Assembly (NCBI GenBank): GCA_946557105.1
Contig: CAMNSZ010000003.1
Location: 1 to 64,000, forward strand
Source: an uncultured Lachnospiraceae bacterium
Lineage (GTDB): Bacteria > Bacillota > Clostridia > Lachnospirales > Lachnospiraceae
Length of the DNA stretch: 64,000 bases
Direction of reading: 5' to 3'
Shown: piece by piece, positions 42,850 to 52,430 of the stretch
Position numbering within the stretch: the first letter of the stretch is position 1
Layout: every line of letters starts with the position of its first letter
Translations under genes and position numbers: made by a program
The notes under the pieces: model-generated
Told to the model about the DNA's origin: nothing
Databases searched by the model: none
The model's input: the letters and a program-made list of their open reading frames with translations, nothing else

Positions 42850-44613
42850 ATGGAAAAATGGTTTGTGGCGGCAAAGAAAGCCGATTTTAATAAGTGGGCG
42901 GAAGAATTTCACATCAGTCCCGTTCTGGCGCGCATTTTGCGCAATCGGGATTTGACCACGAAGGACGAAATTTCTAAGTTCCTGCAGGGTTCCCTTGAAG
43001 ATTGTTATTCACCCTTGCTTTTAAAGGATATGGACAAGGCGGTGGCGCTTCTTAAGGAGGCGATTCGGCAGGACATATTTATCCGTGTTATCGGGGACTA
43101 TGATGTAGACGGCATCTGTTCCTCCTATATTTTGTTAAAGGGTCTTAAGCTTCTTGGAGCGAGGGTTGACACGGCTATCCCGCACAGGATTCATGACGGT
43201 TACGGGCTGAATGACAAGCTCATCGAGGAAGCGAAACGGGATGGCGTAGAAATGATACTGACTTGTGACAACGGAATTGCTGCTGCATCTCAAATTGCTT
43301 TGGCGAAGGAGTTGGGGATACAGGTGATTGTCACCGACCATCATGAGGTGCCGTTTTTAGAGGAGAAGGGTGTCAGGAGGGAGCTTCTTCCTCCGGCGGG
43401 CGCAGTGATCGACCCGAAGCGTGAGCAGTGCGATTATCCTTTCAAAAATATATGCGGCGGTGTGGTGGCGTTTAAGCTGATGCAGGCGCTTTCGGATAAT
43501 ACAGAGAGCCAGCCGCTTTCGGAAGCTATGGATGAGCTTTTGGAATTCGCAGCCCTTGCCACGGTATGTGATGTAATGGAGCTGAAGGATGAGAACAGAA
43601 TTTTGGTAAAGGAGGGCTTGAAGCGCTTAAGGCAGACAAAAAATCAAGGCTTGAGTGCGCTGATGGAGGTAAACGGCATAGACTGCCGGCGCCTGTCCGC
43701 CTATCATTTAGGCTTTGTGCTTGGCCCCTGCCTGAACGCCACAGGCCGTCTGGATACGGCTAAGCGTGCATTGGAGCTTTTGCAGAGCCGGACGAAGGCA
43801 GAGGCCATGAGCGCAGCCGCGCAGCTGAAGGCTTTGAATGACAGCCGAAAGAGCCTGACGCTAAAGGGAGTAGAGCAGGCGGAGGGATATATTGAAGAGC
43901 ATCATATGGAAAACGATAAGGTGCTGTTACTTTATCTGCCTGATGTACACGAGAGCCTCGCCGGAATTATTGCAGGACGTATTCGTGAAAAATATAATCA
44001 TCCTGTATTTGTGCTTACAAAATCAGAAGAGGGCGTAAAGGGCTCGGGGCGTTCCATAGAAGCCTATCATATGTATGAGGAAATGACCAAGGTAAAGGAT
44101 TATTTTACAAAATACGGAGGACATAAGCTGGCGGCAGGTCTTTCCATGCATGAGGAGGATATCGAGGCGCTGCGGACTGCGCTCAATGAGAGCAGCAGAC
44201 TGTCGGACGAGGATTTTATTCCCAAGGTACATATTGACGTGCCCATGCCTCTTGTCTATGCGGACGAGAGTCTTGTTATGGAGCTTGAGAGGCTGGAGCC
44301 CTTTGGTGTGGGCAATCCGAAGCCCTTGTTTGCCCAGAAGGAGCTTTGTTTTGTGAGTGGAACAAGGATGGGCGCCAATAAATCTTTTGCCCGGTTTACG
44401 GTGAAGACACCTGAGGGCGAGCAGAGGCAGCTGGTGTTTTTTGGTGATTTGGACAGGTTTGACAGATTTATCAGAGGTAAATTCGGAGAAGACTGCGAGG
44501 AGAGGCTCTATGAGGGGAAGGGAGAGTTTCTGATTTCGGTGGTATATCAGCTTGGTCTCAACACTTATCGGGGGAAAACGGAGGTTCAGTATATTATGCA
44601 GCATTATTGTTAG
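42850..44613 (+). CDS. recJ: Single-stranded-DNA-specific exonuclease RecJ
   Basis: 587 residues. DHH phosphoesterase motifs are visible: GDYDVDGICSSYI, CDNGIAA, IVTDHHEVP, then the DHHA1 motif KGSGRSI and GGHKLAAGLSM, and a C-terminal OB-type domain. It degrades single-stranded DNA 5' to 3' in recombination and mismatch repair. ATG 42850 lies eight bases after GGAG, better than the ATG at 42844. Sits after the SCIFF-SecDF block as in many clostridia. Confidence 0.95.
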   Translation: MEKWFVAAKKADFNKWAEEFHISPVLARILRNRDLTTKDEISKFLQGSLEDCYSPLLLKDMDKAVALLKEAIRQDIFIRVIGDYDVDGICSSYILLKGLKLLGARVDTAIPHRIHDGYGLNDKLIEEAKRDGVEMILTCDNGIAAASQIALAKELGIQVIVTDHHEVPFLEEKGVRRELLPPAGAVIDPKREQCDYPFKNICGGVVAFKLMQALSDNTESQPLSEAMDELLEFAALATVCDVMELKDENRILVKEGLKRLRQTKNQGLSALMEVNGIDCRRLSAYHLGFVLGPCLNATGRLDTAKRALELLQSRTKAEAMSAAAQLKALNDSRKSLTLKGVEQAEGYIEEHHMENDKVLLLYLPDVHESLAGIIAGRIREKYNHPVFVLTKSEEGVKGSGRSIEAYHMYEEMTKVKDYFTKYGGHKLAAGLSMHEEDIEALRTALNESSRLSDEDFIPKVHIDVPMPLVYADESLVMELERLEPFGVGNPKPLFAQKELCFVSGTRMGANKSFARFTVKTPEGEQRQLVFFGDLDRFDRFIRGKFGEDCEERLYEGKGEFLISVVYQLGLNTYRGKTEVQYIMQHYC

Positions 44614-44664
44614 ACGGCGGGAGCCAAAAACGAGTGGTAGGATAAAAAAGGAGTGCATGGGATT

Positions 44665-45567
44665 ATGATAGTGACAGTAACCCTAAATCCGGCAGTGGAC
44701 AAGACCTGCAGGGCGGACAGACTGGCAGTGGGCGAGGTTAATCGGATGCGTAAGACGCTCAGCGAGGCAGGCGGGAAGGGCGTCAATGTGGCAAAAATAC
44801 TTAGGAAATTCCACCTGCCTGTGGCAGCGACGGGCTTTCTTGGCGGTTATAGCGGAAGAATGATTGAAGAGAGCATGATGAGGCTGGGGGTGGAGTGCCG
44901 TTTTACAAGAATTCAGGGAGAAACGAGAACCAATATGAATTTTGTGGGGGATGACGGTTTAGTTACGGAGCTTTTAGAGCCGGGTCCGGTGATTTCAGAA
45001 AAGGAGTTATCCAGTTTCATAAAGGAATTTGAGTATTGCATGGAGCAATGTGAGTTAATGGTTTTTTCAGGCAGTATTCCGAAAGGAGTTCCCGAGGATA
45101 TTTACGGACAGCTTATTGCCGCATGTAAAAGAGAGGGTATAAGGACGGTGCTTGACGCCTCGGGGGAGGCGCTTAAGCTGGGGATAAAGGCGGCGCCCTA
45201 TATGATTAAGCCTAATAAAAAGGAGCTGGAATATCTTGCGGGGAAAAAGCTGGATTCCAAGGAAGCTATAATACAGGAGGCAAAAGGCTTGGCGGCACAG
45301 GGGATTAATAAGGTGGTGGTATCCATGGGAGAGCAGGGCTTGCTCTATGTGGACAGAGAACAGGTTATCTTTGAGGAGGCAAAAAGGGTCAAGGCAGTGA
45401 ACACGGTAGGCTGCGGCGATACCGCGGTTGCCGCCCTGTGTATGAGTGAATTGAACGGTGAACCGGCAGACGTTGCCATGAAAAAGGCCTCGGCGCTGGC
45501 GGCAGCTAATGCGGCAACGGCAGGGAGCGCCGAGATTGTTATGAGTACTTATCTGGATTTACTTTAA
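44665..45567 (+). CDS. PfkB-family sugar-phosphate kinase, probable 1-phosphofructokinase
   Basis: 300 residues. PfkB signatures are GGKGVNVAKIL near the N-terminus and NTVGCGDTAVAALC near the C-terminus with the catalytic Asp. The opening MIVTVTLNPAVDKTCRADRL is that of 1-phosphofructokinase/tagatose-6-phosphate kinase. It phosphorylates fructose 1-phosphate or a similar sugar phosphate. No fructose PTS gene is adjacent, so the substrate is uncertain. ATG 44665 fits the family; GTG 44653 overlaps GGAG. Confidence 0.85.
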   Translation: MIVTVTLNPAVDKTCRADRLAVGEVNRMRKTLSEAGGKGVNVAKILRKFHLPVAATGFLGGYSGRMIEESMMRLGVECRFTRIQGETRTNMNFVGDDGLVTELLEPGPVISEKELSSFIKEFEYCMEQCELMVFSGSIPKGVPEDIYGQLIAACKREGIRTVLDASGEALKLGIKAAPYMIKPNKKELEYLAGKKLDSKEAIIQEAKGLAAQGINKVVVSMGEQGLLYVDREQVIFEEAKRVKAVNTVGCGDTAVAALCMSELNGEPADVAMKKASALAAANAATAGSAEIVMSTYLDLL

Positions 45568-46016
45568 TAATTTAATAAATAACAACGGACGGTAACAAAT
45601 GCTTAAGGCTTTTTTTATATTTAAATTATAAAGTGGACACAGTTTGTACACATTTTGCGTATATTATATGACTTAGATAGTTGATGAACTCACTATCTCC
45701 CCCCCTCATAAGAAAATTGTAAAGGAGTCATGCCGCCAGGTATGGCTTCTTTGCATTAAAATCAAAACTTGCGAGAATACGACAGTAATTGTAAGAATAC
45801 GTCATGTAACTCTCTTATTTCCATTGGTTAAAAATATATAATGTATAATATAAAGACAGTGTGGGCAGGGATGTGGACTGTCTGCCGGCAAGCTGACGCA
45901 GGCAGGGATTTGTGTGGAGGCGTCACGGTTTTCCAGACGCAGGGCAAAAGCCTTGGAGTCTGTGCCTGCGATTGCGGTTATGACATGTAAAAAACGCTTA
46001 GGAATGGAGAAGAAGG
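45568..46016. other. Gene-free leader region before the sugar-acid operon
   Basis: About 450 bases. It contains a perfect inverted repeat AGATAGT (45675-45681) / ACTATCT (45692-45698), a 14-bp GU-rich hairpin near 45721-45755, and a promoter-like TATAAT near 45845 preceded by TTGGTT at a short spacing. From 45860 to 46010 the sequence is GC-rich with CAGGCA/TGCCTG complementarity, so the message probably has a structured 5' leader. No reading frame with a ribosome site is present. Confidence 0.45.
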
Positions 46017-47225
46017 ATGATTGTAAAGGGAACCTATTTTCAAAATGACAGGGAAAGGCCGCTGGCTTATGGGGATGTGGAGATTACCGACGTAAGCCGT
46101 AAGAGGCTTAGGGGAGAGCAGGAGAAGGAAGGGATTCTCTGCGAGCCCGTCATGGTGGGATTTTGCGGCACGGACAACGAGCTGATGCATATGGGTGCAG
46201 AAGGAAGGCTGTCGCCCAAATTTCCGGAGGGGAAGGAAAGGCTGATAAACGGACATGAGGGAATCGTATGGGTGCCCTCCCAGAATCGTTTTGCCATTGT
46301 TCTGATTCGCGGAGGAGACAGCTATGATCCTACCAGATACACGGAGGACGAGAGCTATTTTGAATACGGCTGCGACAAGGCGGATGGACTTTTCTGCGAC
46401 AAGCAGTATTTTCACCCTGATATGCTGCTTCCTATACCCGACGGCTATGTGGAAAACGGTAAGCTTAAGCTTTCCTTTGCAAAGAAAATGGTGTTTCCCG
46501 ACCCCTTTGCATGTATGCTGTTCCAGCTGGAGAGAATGGAGGATTTGGGCAGCGCCCATAATTTCCGCGTGGAAATGGCAAAGAATAGGTGTAGCGAGGA
46601 ACAAGCAAGAGAGCTTGCAAAGGAAAATGTGTTTGAGCGTACCGTTATTTTCGGTCTGGGAACCACGGGAATGTTTATGGGCGATTTGATTAAGAGGAAT
46701 CACAAGAATGCAAAAGTGTTGTTTGTGGCAAGAAGCGATATGGATTCCCCGAAGGTTAGGTTTGCATTAAAGCAGACGGGCGCATGGTATCTGCAAAATA
46801 ATTTTGATACCGAGAAGGAGCTGGCCGAAGCGATTGTGGAGAAGCTGGGAGGAAGGGCGTCGCTCTTTATTGGAGTGAGCGGCAGCAATGTGGAACACAG
46901 AATTGCATTTGAGCACAGAGTCTTGGGCTGTAACGGAATTTATAACAGCTTTTCATTGGGGCCTCAGGTGACCTACGACACAATGCCCTTTGGATTTGAA
47001 AATCATCTGATTTTCGGCTCAATTAATTTCCGTCAGGATCATATGGAGAAGGCCGTTAAAATTCTTGCGGAGAGCCATTATGATGAGATTGTGGAGCTGA
47101 TTGACAAGGAGGAGTTTATAAAAAATCCCATAGACGCCTACAAAAATAAAATATACAATAAGGCGGCGCCCTTAAAGACAGCCGTAATCTGGAATAAACA
47201 ATATGTGGAGAGCGAGGATAAATAA
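46017..47225 (+). CDS. Zinc-type sugar dehydrogenase (glucose/galactose dehydrogenase-like)
   Basis: 402 residues, medium-chain dehydrogenase fold. The catalytic zinc region is VGFCGTDNELMHMG with GHEGIV following, and the Rossmann motif is FGLGTTGMFMGD. The sequence is closer in layout to archaeal-type glucose dehydrogenases than to alcohol dehydrogenases, so it should oxidise a free aldose at C1 to the lactone. GGAGAAGGATG gives the start. First gene of a six-gene operon with a lactonase-type amidohydrolase, altronate enzymes and a mutarotase; an L-galactose-type substrate is inferred from that set. Confidence 0.75.
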   Translation: MIVKGTYFQNDRERPLAYGDVEITDVSRKRLRGEQEKEGILCEPVMVGFCGTDNELMHMGAEGRLSPKFPEGKERLINGHEGIVWVPSQNRFAIVLIRGGDSYDPTRYTEDESYFEYGCDKADGLFCDKQYFHPDMLLPIPDGYVENGKLKLSFAKKMVFPDPFACMLFQLERMEDLGSAHNFRVEMAKNRCSEEQARELAKENVFERTVIFGLGTTGMFMGDLIKRNHKNAKVLFVARSDMDSPKVRFALKQTGAWYLQNNFDTEKELAEAIVEKLGGRASLFIGVSGSNVEHRIAFEHRVLGCNGIYNSFSLGPQVTYDTMPFGFENHLIFGSINFRQDHMEKAVKILAESHYDEIVELIDKEEFIKNPIDAYKNKIYNKAAPLKTAVIWNKQYVESEDK

Positions 47226-47227
47226 AG

Positions 47228-48241
47228 ATGAAAGCAGTGATGATTGATAAGCCTTTTGAAATTAAAGTGACAGATATTGAAATGCCTGTGGTGAAGGAGG
47301 GGGAGGCGCTGTTAAAAATTTTGTATTGCGGTATCTGCGGAGCGGATGTGGCAAGCTATACGGGCAACCAGCCCTTTACAACCTATCCGAGAATTCCGGG
47401 TCATGAGTTCAGCGCCCAGATAGTATCCGTTCCCGAAAATGACAGGAATTTAAAGGCGGGGGATATCGTTACCGCAAACCCCTATTTCAACTGCGGTTCC
47501 TGCTATTCCTGCCAAAGAGGGTTCGTAAACTGCTGTACGGACAATCAGACTATGGGCGTGCAGAGAGACGGAAGCTTTTGTGAGTATGTGGCAATGCCTA
47601 TAGAGCGTATCTATGAGGGCAAGGGCTTGTCTGCAAAGGAGCTTGCGCTGGTGGAGCCTTTTACCATCAGCTATCACGCGCTGAACAGAGCCGCCGTAAA
47701 GCAGGGTGATAGGGTTCTTATTGTAGGAGCGGGGCCTATCGGTCTGTTTGCGCTGCTTGCGGCAAAGGCTAAGGGCGCAAAGGTGTATGTTGCGGACGTG
47801 CTTGAGGGCAGACTGGAAATGGCAAAGCAGTTCGGCGCTGCGGGCGTTATAAATTCCGGAAAATGTGATATTAAGGACGAGGCGATGAAAATTACGGCTG
47901 GCAACGGCTTTGACGTGTGCGTGGAGGCGTGTGGTCTTTCGGTGACATTTCTCGCATGTATAGATTGCGCGGCGTTTGCGGCAAATATTATTTTGATTGG
48001 AAACGGTAAAAAGGAGACGACCTTTTTACATTCCGTTTTGTTAAAGAAGGAGCTGAATGTATTTGGAAGCCGCAATTCTTATGCCAGTGATTTTAAGGCG
48101 GTGATTGATTTGATTGCAAGCGGCAGAGTGGACGTAATGAAAATGGTCAGCGCGGTTTATCCCATGGAGCATGCGGATGACGCCTTTAGGGCGCTGGCAA
48201 ATAACACGGGCAGTCTGGCAAAGGTTCTGATTGAGATGTAA
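47228..48241 (+). CDS. Zinc-binding dehydrogenase, probable L-galactonate 5-dehydrogenase type
   Basis: 337 residues, medium-chain dehydrogenase. Catalytic zinc: CGICGADV and GHEFSAQ; structural zinc cysteines: NCGSCYSCQRGFVNCC; NAD-binding GAGPIGLFALL. Close in type to RspB/LgoD-like enzymes that oxidise L-galactonate, L-gulonate or related acids to keto-uronates. Starts two bases after the previous stop, so translation is coupled. It would turn L-galactonate into tagaturonate, the substrate of the next enzyme. Substrate inferred from context. Confidence 0.8.
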   Translation: MKAVMIDKPFEIKVTDIEMPVVKEGEALLKILYCGICGADVASYTGNQPFTTYPRIPGHEFSAQIVSVPENDRNLKAGDIVTANPYFNCGSCYSCQRGFVNCCTDNQTMGVQRDGSFCEYVAMPIERIYEGKGLSAKELALVEPFTISYHALNRAAVKQGDRVLIVGAGPIGLFALLAAKAKGAKVYVADVLEGRLEMAKQFGAAGVINSGKCDIKDEAMKITAGNGFDVCVEACGLSVTFLACIDCAAFAANIILIGNGKKETTFLHSVLLKKELNVFGSRNSYASDFKAVIDLIASGRVDVMKMVSAVYPMEHADDAFRALANNTGSLAKVLIEM

Positions 48242-48256
48242 GGAGGAGGTCGGGCG

Positions 48257-49582
48257 ATGAAGGAGACGATTATACAATTTGGCGAAGGCGGTTTCTTAAG
48301 GAGCTTTGTGGATGTATTTGTACATAAAATGAATGAGCAGGGGCTGTACGACGGTAAGGTCGTGGTGGTACAGCCCATTGCCAAGGGGCTTATTCCCGTT
48401 ATCAATGAGCAGAAGGGCGTATATCATCAATATTTGCGGGGAATCGAAAAGGGAGAGGTAGTCAATCAGTGTATAAGAGTAACCTCCGTTTCCAGAGGGG
48501 TAAATCCCTACACGGACTATGAGGAGTATTTAAAGCTTGCCCACAATCCGTATATGCGTATTATTATCTCCAATACCACGGAGGCGGGAATAGAGTATTT
48601 GGGTACGGAAAGCATGGAGGATGCGCCTCCCAAATCCTTTCCCGCTAAGCTTACGGCTTTATTGTACGAGAGATTTAAGCAGGGGCTTTCCGGCTTTATT
48701 ATCCTCTCCTGCGAGCTGATTGACAACAACGGTAAAGAGCTTTTGGAATGCGTGAAGAAGTATGCGGGGCTGTGGCAGCTTCCGGAGGAATTTGTACAGT
48801 GGCTGGAAAGGGAAAACTATTTCTGTAATACCTTGGTGGACAGAATCTGTACGGGATATCCGAAGGATGAAGCGAAAGAGCTTATGGAGAAGCTTGGGAA
48901 ACAGGATGCGCTGTTAAACACTGCGGAGATTTTTCATCTGTGGGTAATAGAGGGGGATTTCGAGAAGGAATTTCCTCTGAAGGCGGCAGGCGTTAATGTG
49001 ATTTGGACAAAGGATGTGAAGCCCTACAAAAAGAGAAAGGTGCGCATATTAAACGGCGCTCATACCTCCATGGTGCTGGCGGCAAGACTGTACGGGCTTT
49101 CTACCGTAAAAGAATGTCTGGACGACGCTTTGGTAAACCGTTTCCTGCATAAGACTGTTTTTGAGGAAATTATTCCTACCCTTGGCGGCACCGACGAGGA
49201 TCTTCGGTTCGGCAAGGCGGTTTTAGAGCGTTTTGCAAATCCTTTTGTGAAGCATCAGCTGCTGAGTATTGCCTTGAATTCCGTAAGTAAGTTTAAGGCG
49301 AGGGTGCTGCCCACCATATTGGAATATTATGAGATAAATAAAAGGCTGCCTGCGTGCATGACCTTTTCAATGGCGGCGTTGATTGCCTTTTACCGCACCG
49401 ACGAGGCAAATGACAGCGAGGACATTATGGCGTTTATGAAGGAGGCTGACGTTGGAGAAATCTTGTCTAAGGAGCAATATTGGGGAAGGGATTTGACCTT
49501 TATGCAGCCCGAGGTAGAGCGTTATCTTACCGTTATGCAAAAGCGGGGGATGAGGTCGGCGTTGGAGGAGGTGCTTGGATGA
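48257..49582 (+). CDS. uxaB: Tagaturonate reductase (mannitol dehydrogenase family)
   Basis: 441 residues. N-terminal nucleotide-binding IIQFGEGGFLRSFVDVFV and downstream ISNTTEAGIEYL, CELIDNNGKEL, FCNTLVDRICTGYP, and the active-site region KKRKVRILNGAHTSMV, all typical of UxaB. It reduces D-tagaturonate to D-altronate with NADH. The end overlaps the start of the altronate dehydratase gene by four bases (ATGA), showing coupled translation. Confidence 0.93.
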   Translation: MKETIIQFGEGGFLRSFVDVFVHKMNEQGLYDGKVVVVQPIAKGLIPVINEQKGVYHQYLRGIEKGEVVNQCIRVTSVSRGVNPYTDYEEYLKLAHNPYMRIIISNTTEAGIEYLGTESMEDAPPKSFPAKLTALLYERFKQGLSGFIILSCELIDNNGKELLECVKKYAGLWQLPEEFVQWLERENYFCNTLVDRICTGYPKDEAKELMEKLGKQDALLNTAEIFHLWVIEGDFEKEFPLKAAGVNVIWTKDVKPYKKRKVRILNGAHTSMVLAARLYGLSTVKECLDDALVNRFLHKTVFEEIIPTLGGTDEDLRFGKAVLERFANPFVKHQLLSIALNSVSKFKARVLPTILEYYEINKRLPACMTFSMAALIAFYRTDEANDSEDIMAFMKEADVGEILSKEQYWGRDLTFMQPEVERYLTVMQKRGMRSALEEVLG

Positions 49583-50955
49583 GGCAGAGGCAAATACATC
49601 CTTTTGACAATGTGGCGGTGGATATTGAAACAGGTCATAAGGTGGCGCTTTGTGATATTGCCGAGGGCGAAAACATTATCAAATACGGCTATCCCATCGG
49701 ACACGCCGTCCGTGCAATAAAAAAGGGTGAGAGAGTCCATGTGGATAACATAAGGACCAATCTGAAAGAAAAGCTGACTTATATTTACCAACCGAAAAGC
49801 TTTGCGCTGCCAAAGGCGCCGGAATATACAATAGAAGCCTATGTGCGCCCGAACGGAGAAATCGGAATCCGTAACGATATTTGGATTGTCAATACGGTAG
49901 GCTGTGTAAATAAAGTGTCGGAGCGTCTTAGCCGCCTCACCGGAGCCAAATGCTTCACTCATCCGTACGGCTGCTCCCAGCTGGGGGAGGATCATGGCGT
50001 GACGGAACAGATTTTAAAGGGCTTGGTGCTTCATCCTAATGCGGGAGGCGTTTTGGTTCTGGGGCTGGGCTGTGAAAATAACAACATTGAACGTTTTAAA
50101 AAGGCGTTAGGAAAATACGATGAAAAGAGAGTAAGATTTTTAAATGCGCAAGATTGTGAGGATGAGATAGAAGAGGGAATAAGTCTGATTAGACAGCTGC
50201 AGGAATATGCCGGAACCTTCAGACGGACGAAGGTGCCTCTTTCTCATCTAAAGGTAGGCTTAAAATGCGGGGGCTCCGACGGTTTTTCGGGCATTACGGC
50301 GAATCCTTTAATAGGTCAGTTTTCCGATAAGCTGATTGCTGCGGGGGGAAGCACTGTCCTCACGGAGGTTCCCGAGATGTTCGGCGCGGAGACTATTTTA
50401 ATGGAGCGCTGTGCAGATAAGGAGGTCTTTGAAAAGACCGTGAAGCTTATCAATGACTTTAAGGATTATTTTACGGAGCACGGACAGGAGATATATGAGA
50501 ACCCTTCTCCGGGTAACAAGGAGGGAGGAATTTCCACATTGGAGGAAAAATCCCTTGGCTGTACCCAAAAAGGGGGCATGGCGACAGTGGTGGATGTGCT
50601 TACCTATGGAGACAGGATTACCAGAAAAGGTTTGAATCTGTTGAACGGACCGGGTAACGATATGGTGGCGGTAACAAATCTTGCGGCGGCGGGCTGTCAT
50701 ATGATTTTGTTTTCCACGGGAAGAGGAACCCCCTTGGGAGCGCCTGTTCCCACGGTTAAAATTTCCAGTAATTCAAAGCTTGCCGAAAGAAAGCCGGACT
50801 GGATTGATTTTGATGCGGGGAACGTACTGGAGGGCAGGGATTTGTCCGAAGAGCTGATGCAGTATATTGTTGCCGTGGCTAACGGACAGGAAACCAAAAA
50901 CGAAATAAACGGCTATAGCGAGATTGCTATTTTTAAGGATGGAGTGACTCTATGA
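49579..50955 (+). CDS. uxaA: Altronate dehydratase
   Basis: 458 residues. The N-terminal SAF domain (HPFDNVAVDIETGHKVAL... PIGHAVRAIKKGERVHVDN) and the dehydratase body (RNDIWIVNTVGCVNK, THPYGCSQLGEDH, LKCGGSDGFSGITANP, LGCTQKGG) are those of UxaA. It converts D-altronate to 2-keto-3-deoxygluconate using iron or manganese. The ATG overlaps the uxaB stop. The kinase and aldolase that follow in the pathway are not in this window. Confidence 0.95.
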   Translation: MRQRQIHPFDNVAVDIETGHKVALCDIAEGENIIKYGYPIGHAVRAIKKGERVHVDNIRTNLKEKLTYIYQPKSFALPKAPEYTIEAYVRPNGEIGIRNDIWIVNTVGCVNKVSERLSRLTGAKCFTHPYGCSQLGEDHGVTEQILKGLVLHPNAGGVLVLGLGCENNNIERFKKALGKYDEKRVRFLNAQDCEDEIEEGISLIRQLQEYAGTFRRTKVPLSHLKVGLKCGGSDGFSGITANPLIGQFSDKLIAAGGSTVLTEVPEMFGAETILMERCADKEVFEKTVKLINDFKDYFTEHGQEIYENPSPGNKEGGISTLEEKSLGCTQKGGMATVVDVLTYGDRITRKGLNLLNGPGNDMVAVTNLAAAGCHMILFSTGRGTPLGAPVPTVKISSNSKLAERKPDWIDFDAGNVLEGRDLSEELMQYIVAVANGQETKNEINGYSEIAIFKDGVTL

Positions 50956-51833
50956 GCAGAGAGATTGCAATAGATGTCCATGTGCATCTGTGGGAAAAGC
51001 AGCGGGGCATTGTGGACGGGAGACCGGTGTTTGATGTAGGCGGCGGCAGAAGCAATTTTGGCGGGGAGGTTCGCCAGATGATGCCCCCTTATATGGACGA
51101 TGGTAAAAATACGGCGGAGCGCCTGATTGCAAACATGGATTATGCAGGAGTAAGCGGCTGCGTGGTGACGCAGGAATATATCGACGGCAATCAGGACGAT
51201 TATCTGTTAAGCGCTAAGGAAAAATATGAAAAGCGCTTGAAAATCTGCTCTTTGTATGAGGAGAGACCTTATTTTCGCAGGGAAGGTTTCGATGGTATTA
51301 AAATCTGTGCGGGAAGGCTTGCGGACAGAGATTTAAAAAAGCTTTTGCCTGTATTTTCGGAAGCCCAAAGACAGGGCAAATTTATTTCCATTGATTTAGC
51401 GGACGGCGACTGTCAGGTGTCGGACATGGAATTCCTTATAAAAGAGTGTCCGGATCTAAGGGTTGCCATAGGTCATTTCGGTATGGTCACAACCTGCGGC
51501 TGGCAGAAGCAAATTGCGTTGGCAAGGAATAAAAATGTTTATATTGAAAGCGGCGGGCTGACATGGCTTTTCAGCAGCGAGGGATATCCCTTTTTGTCGG
51601 CGGTGGACGCCGTCTGTGAGGCAAGGGATATATGCGGAATGGAAAAGCTTATGTGGGGCAGCGATTATCCCAGAACCATGACGGAAATCACCTATAAGAT
51701 GAGCGTTGAATTCATTCGCCGCACCGACAAGCTTACGGCGGACGAGAAAAAAATGTTTCTTAGAGACAATGCGGCGGGCTTTTACGGTTTTGATAATGTG
51801 ACCGAAATGGAAGAGATACCAAATATGCTGTAA
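50952..51833 (+). CDS. Amidohydrolase-family protein, probable sugar lactonase
   Basis: 293 residues. TIM-barrel amidohydrolase of the COG3618-like group: H-x-H in IDVHVHLWEKQ, AIGHFGM, and the C-terminal Asp in LMWGSDYPRTMTE. This group includes L-fuconolactonase, L-rhamnonolactonase and L-galactonolactonase. Overlaps the uxaA stop by four bases. With a C1 dehydrogenase at the head of the operon, opening a 1,5-lactone to the aldonate is the natural role; not proven by sequence. Confidence 0.8.
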   Translation: MSREIAIDVHVHLWEKQRGIVDGRPVFDVGGGRSNFGGEVRQMMPPYMDDGKNTAERLIANMDYAGVSGCVVTQEYIDGNQDDYLLSAKEKYEKRLKICSLYEERPYFRREGFDGIKICAGRLADRDLKKLLPVFSEAQRQGKFISIDLADGDCQVSDMEFLIKECPDLRVAIGHFGMVTTCGWQKQIALARNKNVYIESGGLTWLFSSEGYPFLSAVDAVCEARDICGMEKLMWGSDYPRTMTEITYKMSVEFIRRTDKLTADEKKMFLRDNAAGFYGFDNVTEMEEIPNML

Positions 51834-51918
51834 CAGCCGGCAGAGGCGTTGACAGCTGTATAAAAATTCGTATTCAATCATGTTGGAAGCGCGCGTTGGA
51901 AGCGCGAGGGAGGGTATA

Positions 51919-52368
51919 AGTATGTTAAAAGGAATTTCACCCCTGTTATCTCCGGAGCTTTTGAAGGTTTTGTGCGAGATGGGGCACAGTGACACTATTG
52001 TGATTGCGGATGGCAATTTCCCGGCCCAGTCCATAGGGAAAAACGGAATTGTTTTGAGAATGGATGGTCACGGTGTGCCGGAGATTTTGGAGGCGATATT
52101 GGAGGTGTTCCCCCTTGACCAGTACGTGGAGAAGCCCGTCAGTCTGATGGACAGAGTGCCGGGGGATATGGCGGATGTCTCCATATGGAAGACCTATGAT
52201 GATATTATTTCCAAATATGAAGTGCGGGGAACACAGGTGATAGGAAAGCTGGAGCGTTTTGCCTTTTATGAGGAGGCAAAGAGAGCGTATGCGGTGGTGG
52301 CAACGGGAGAAACGAGCCAGTATGCAAACGTTATTTTACAGAAGGGCTGTGTTCTTGACAAGCGGTGA
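51919..52368 (+). CDS. RbsD/FucU-family sugar mutarotase
   Basis: 149 residues. Catalytic H22 in MGHSDTIVIADGNFP and the DRVPGDMADVSIWKTY block are typical of the FucU branch, which speeds interconversion of the anomers of L-fucose and L-galactose. ATG 51919 follows GAGGGAGGG. An 86-base gap separates it from the lactonase, with TTGACA (51849-51854) and a possible weak -10, so it may have an extra promoter; a small tandem duplication (GTTGGAAGCGCG) precedes it. Supports a fucose/galactose-type sugar as operon substrate. Confidence 0.88.
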   Translation, partial: SMLKGISPLLSPELLKVLCEMGHSDTIVIADGNFPAQSIGKNGIVLRMDGHGVPEILEAILEVFPLDQYVEKPVSLMDRVPGDMADVSIWKTYDDIISKYEVRGTQVIGKLERFAFYEEAKRAYAVVATGETSQYANVILQKGCVLDKR

Positions 52369-52430
52369 CGAAAAATATTAGCACATTTTTCATCATAATA
52401 TCGGATGTTGTAAAGGAGGAAAGTAAACAT

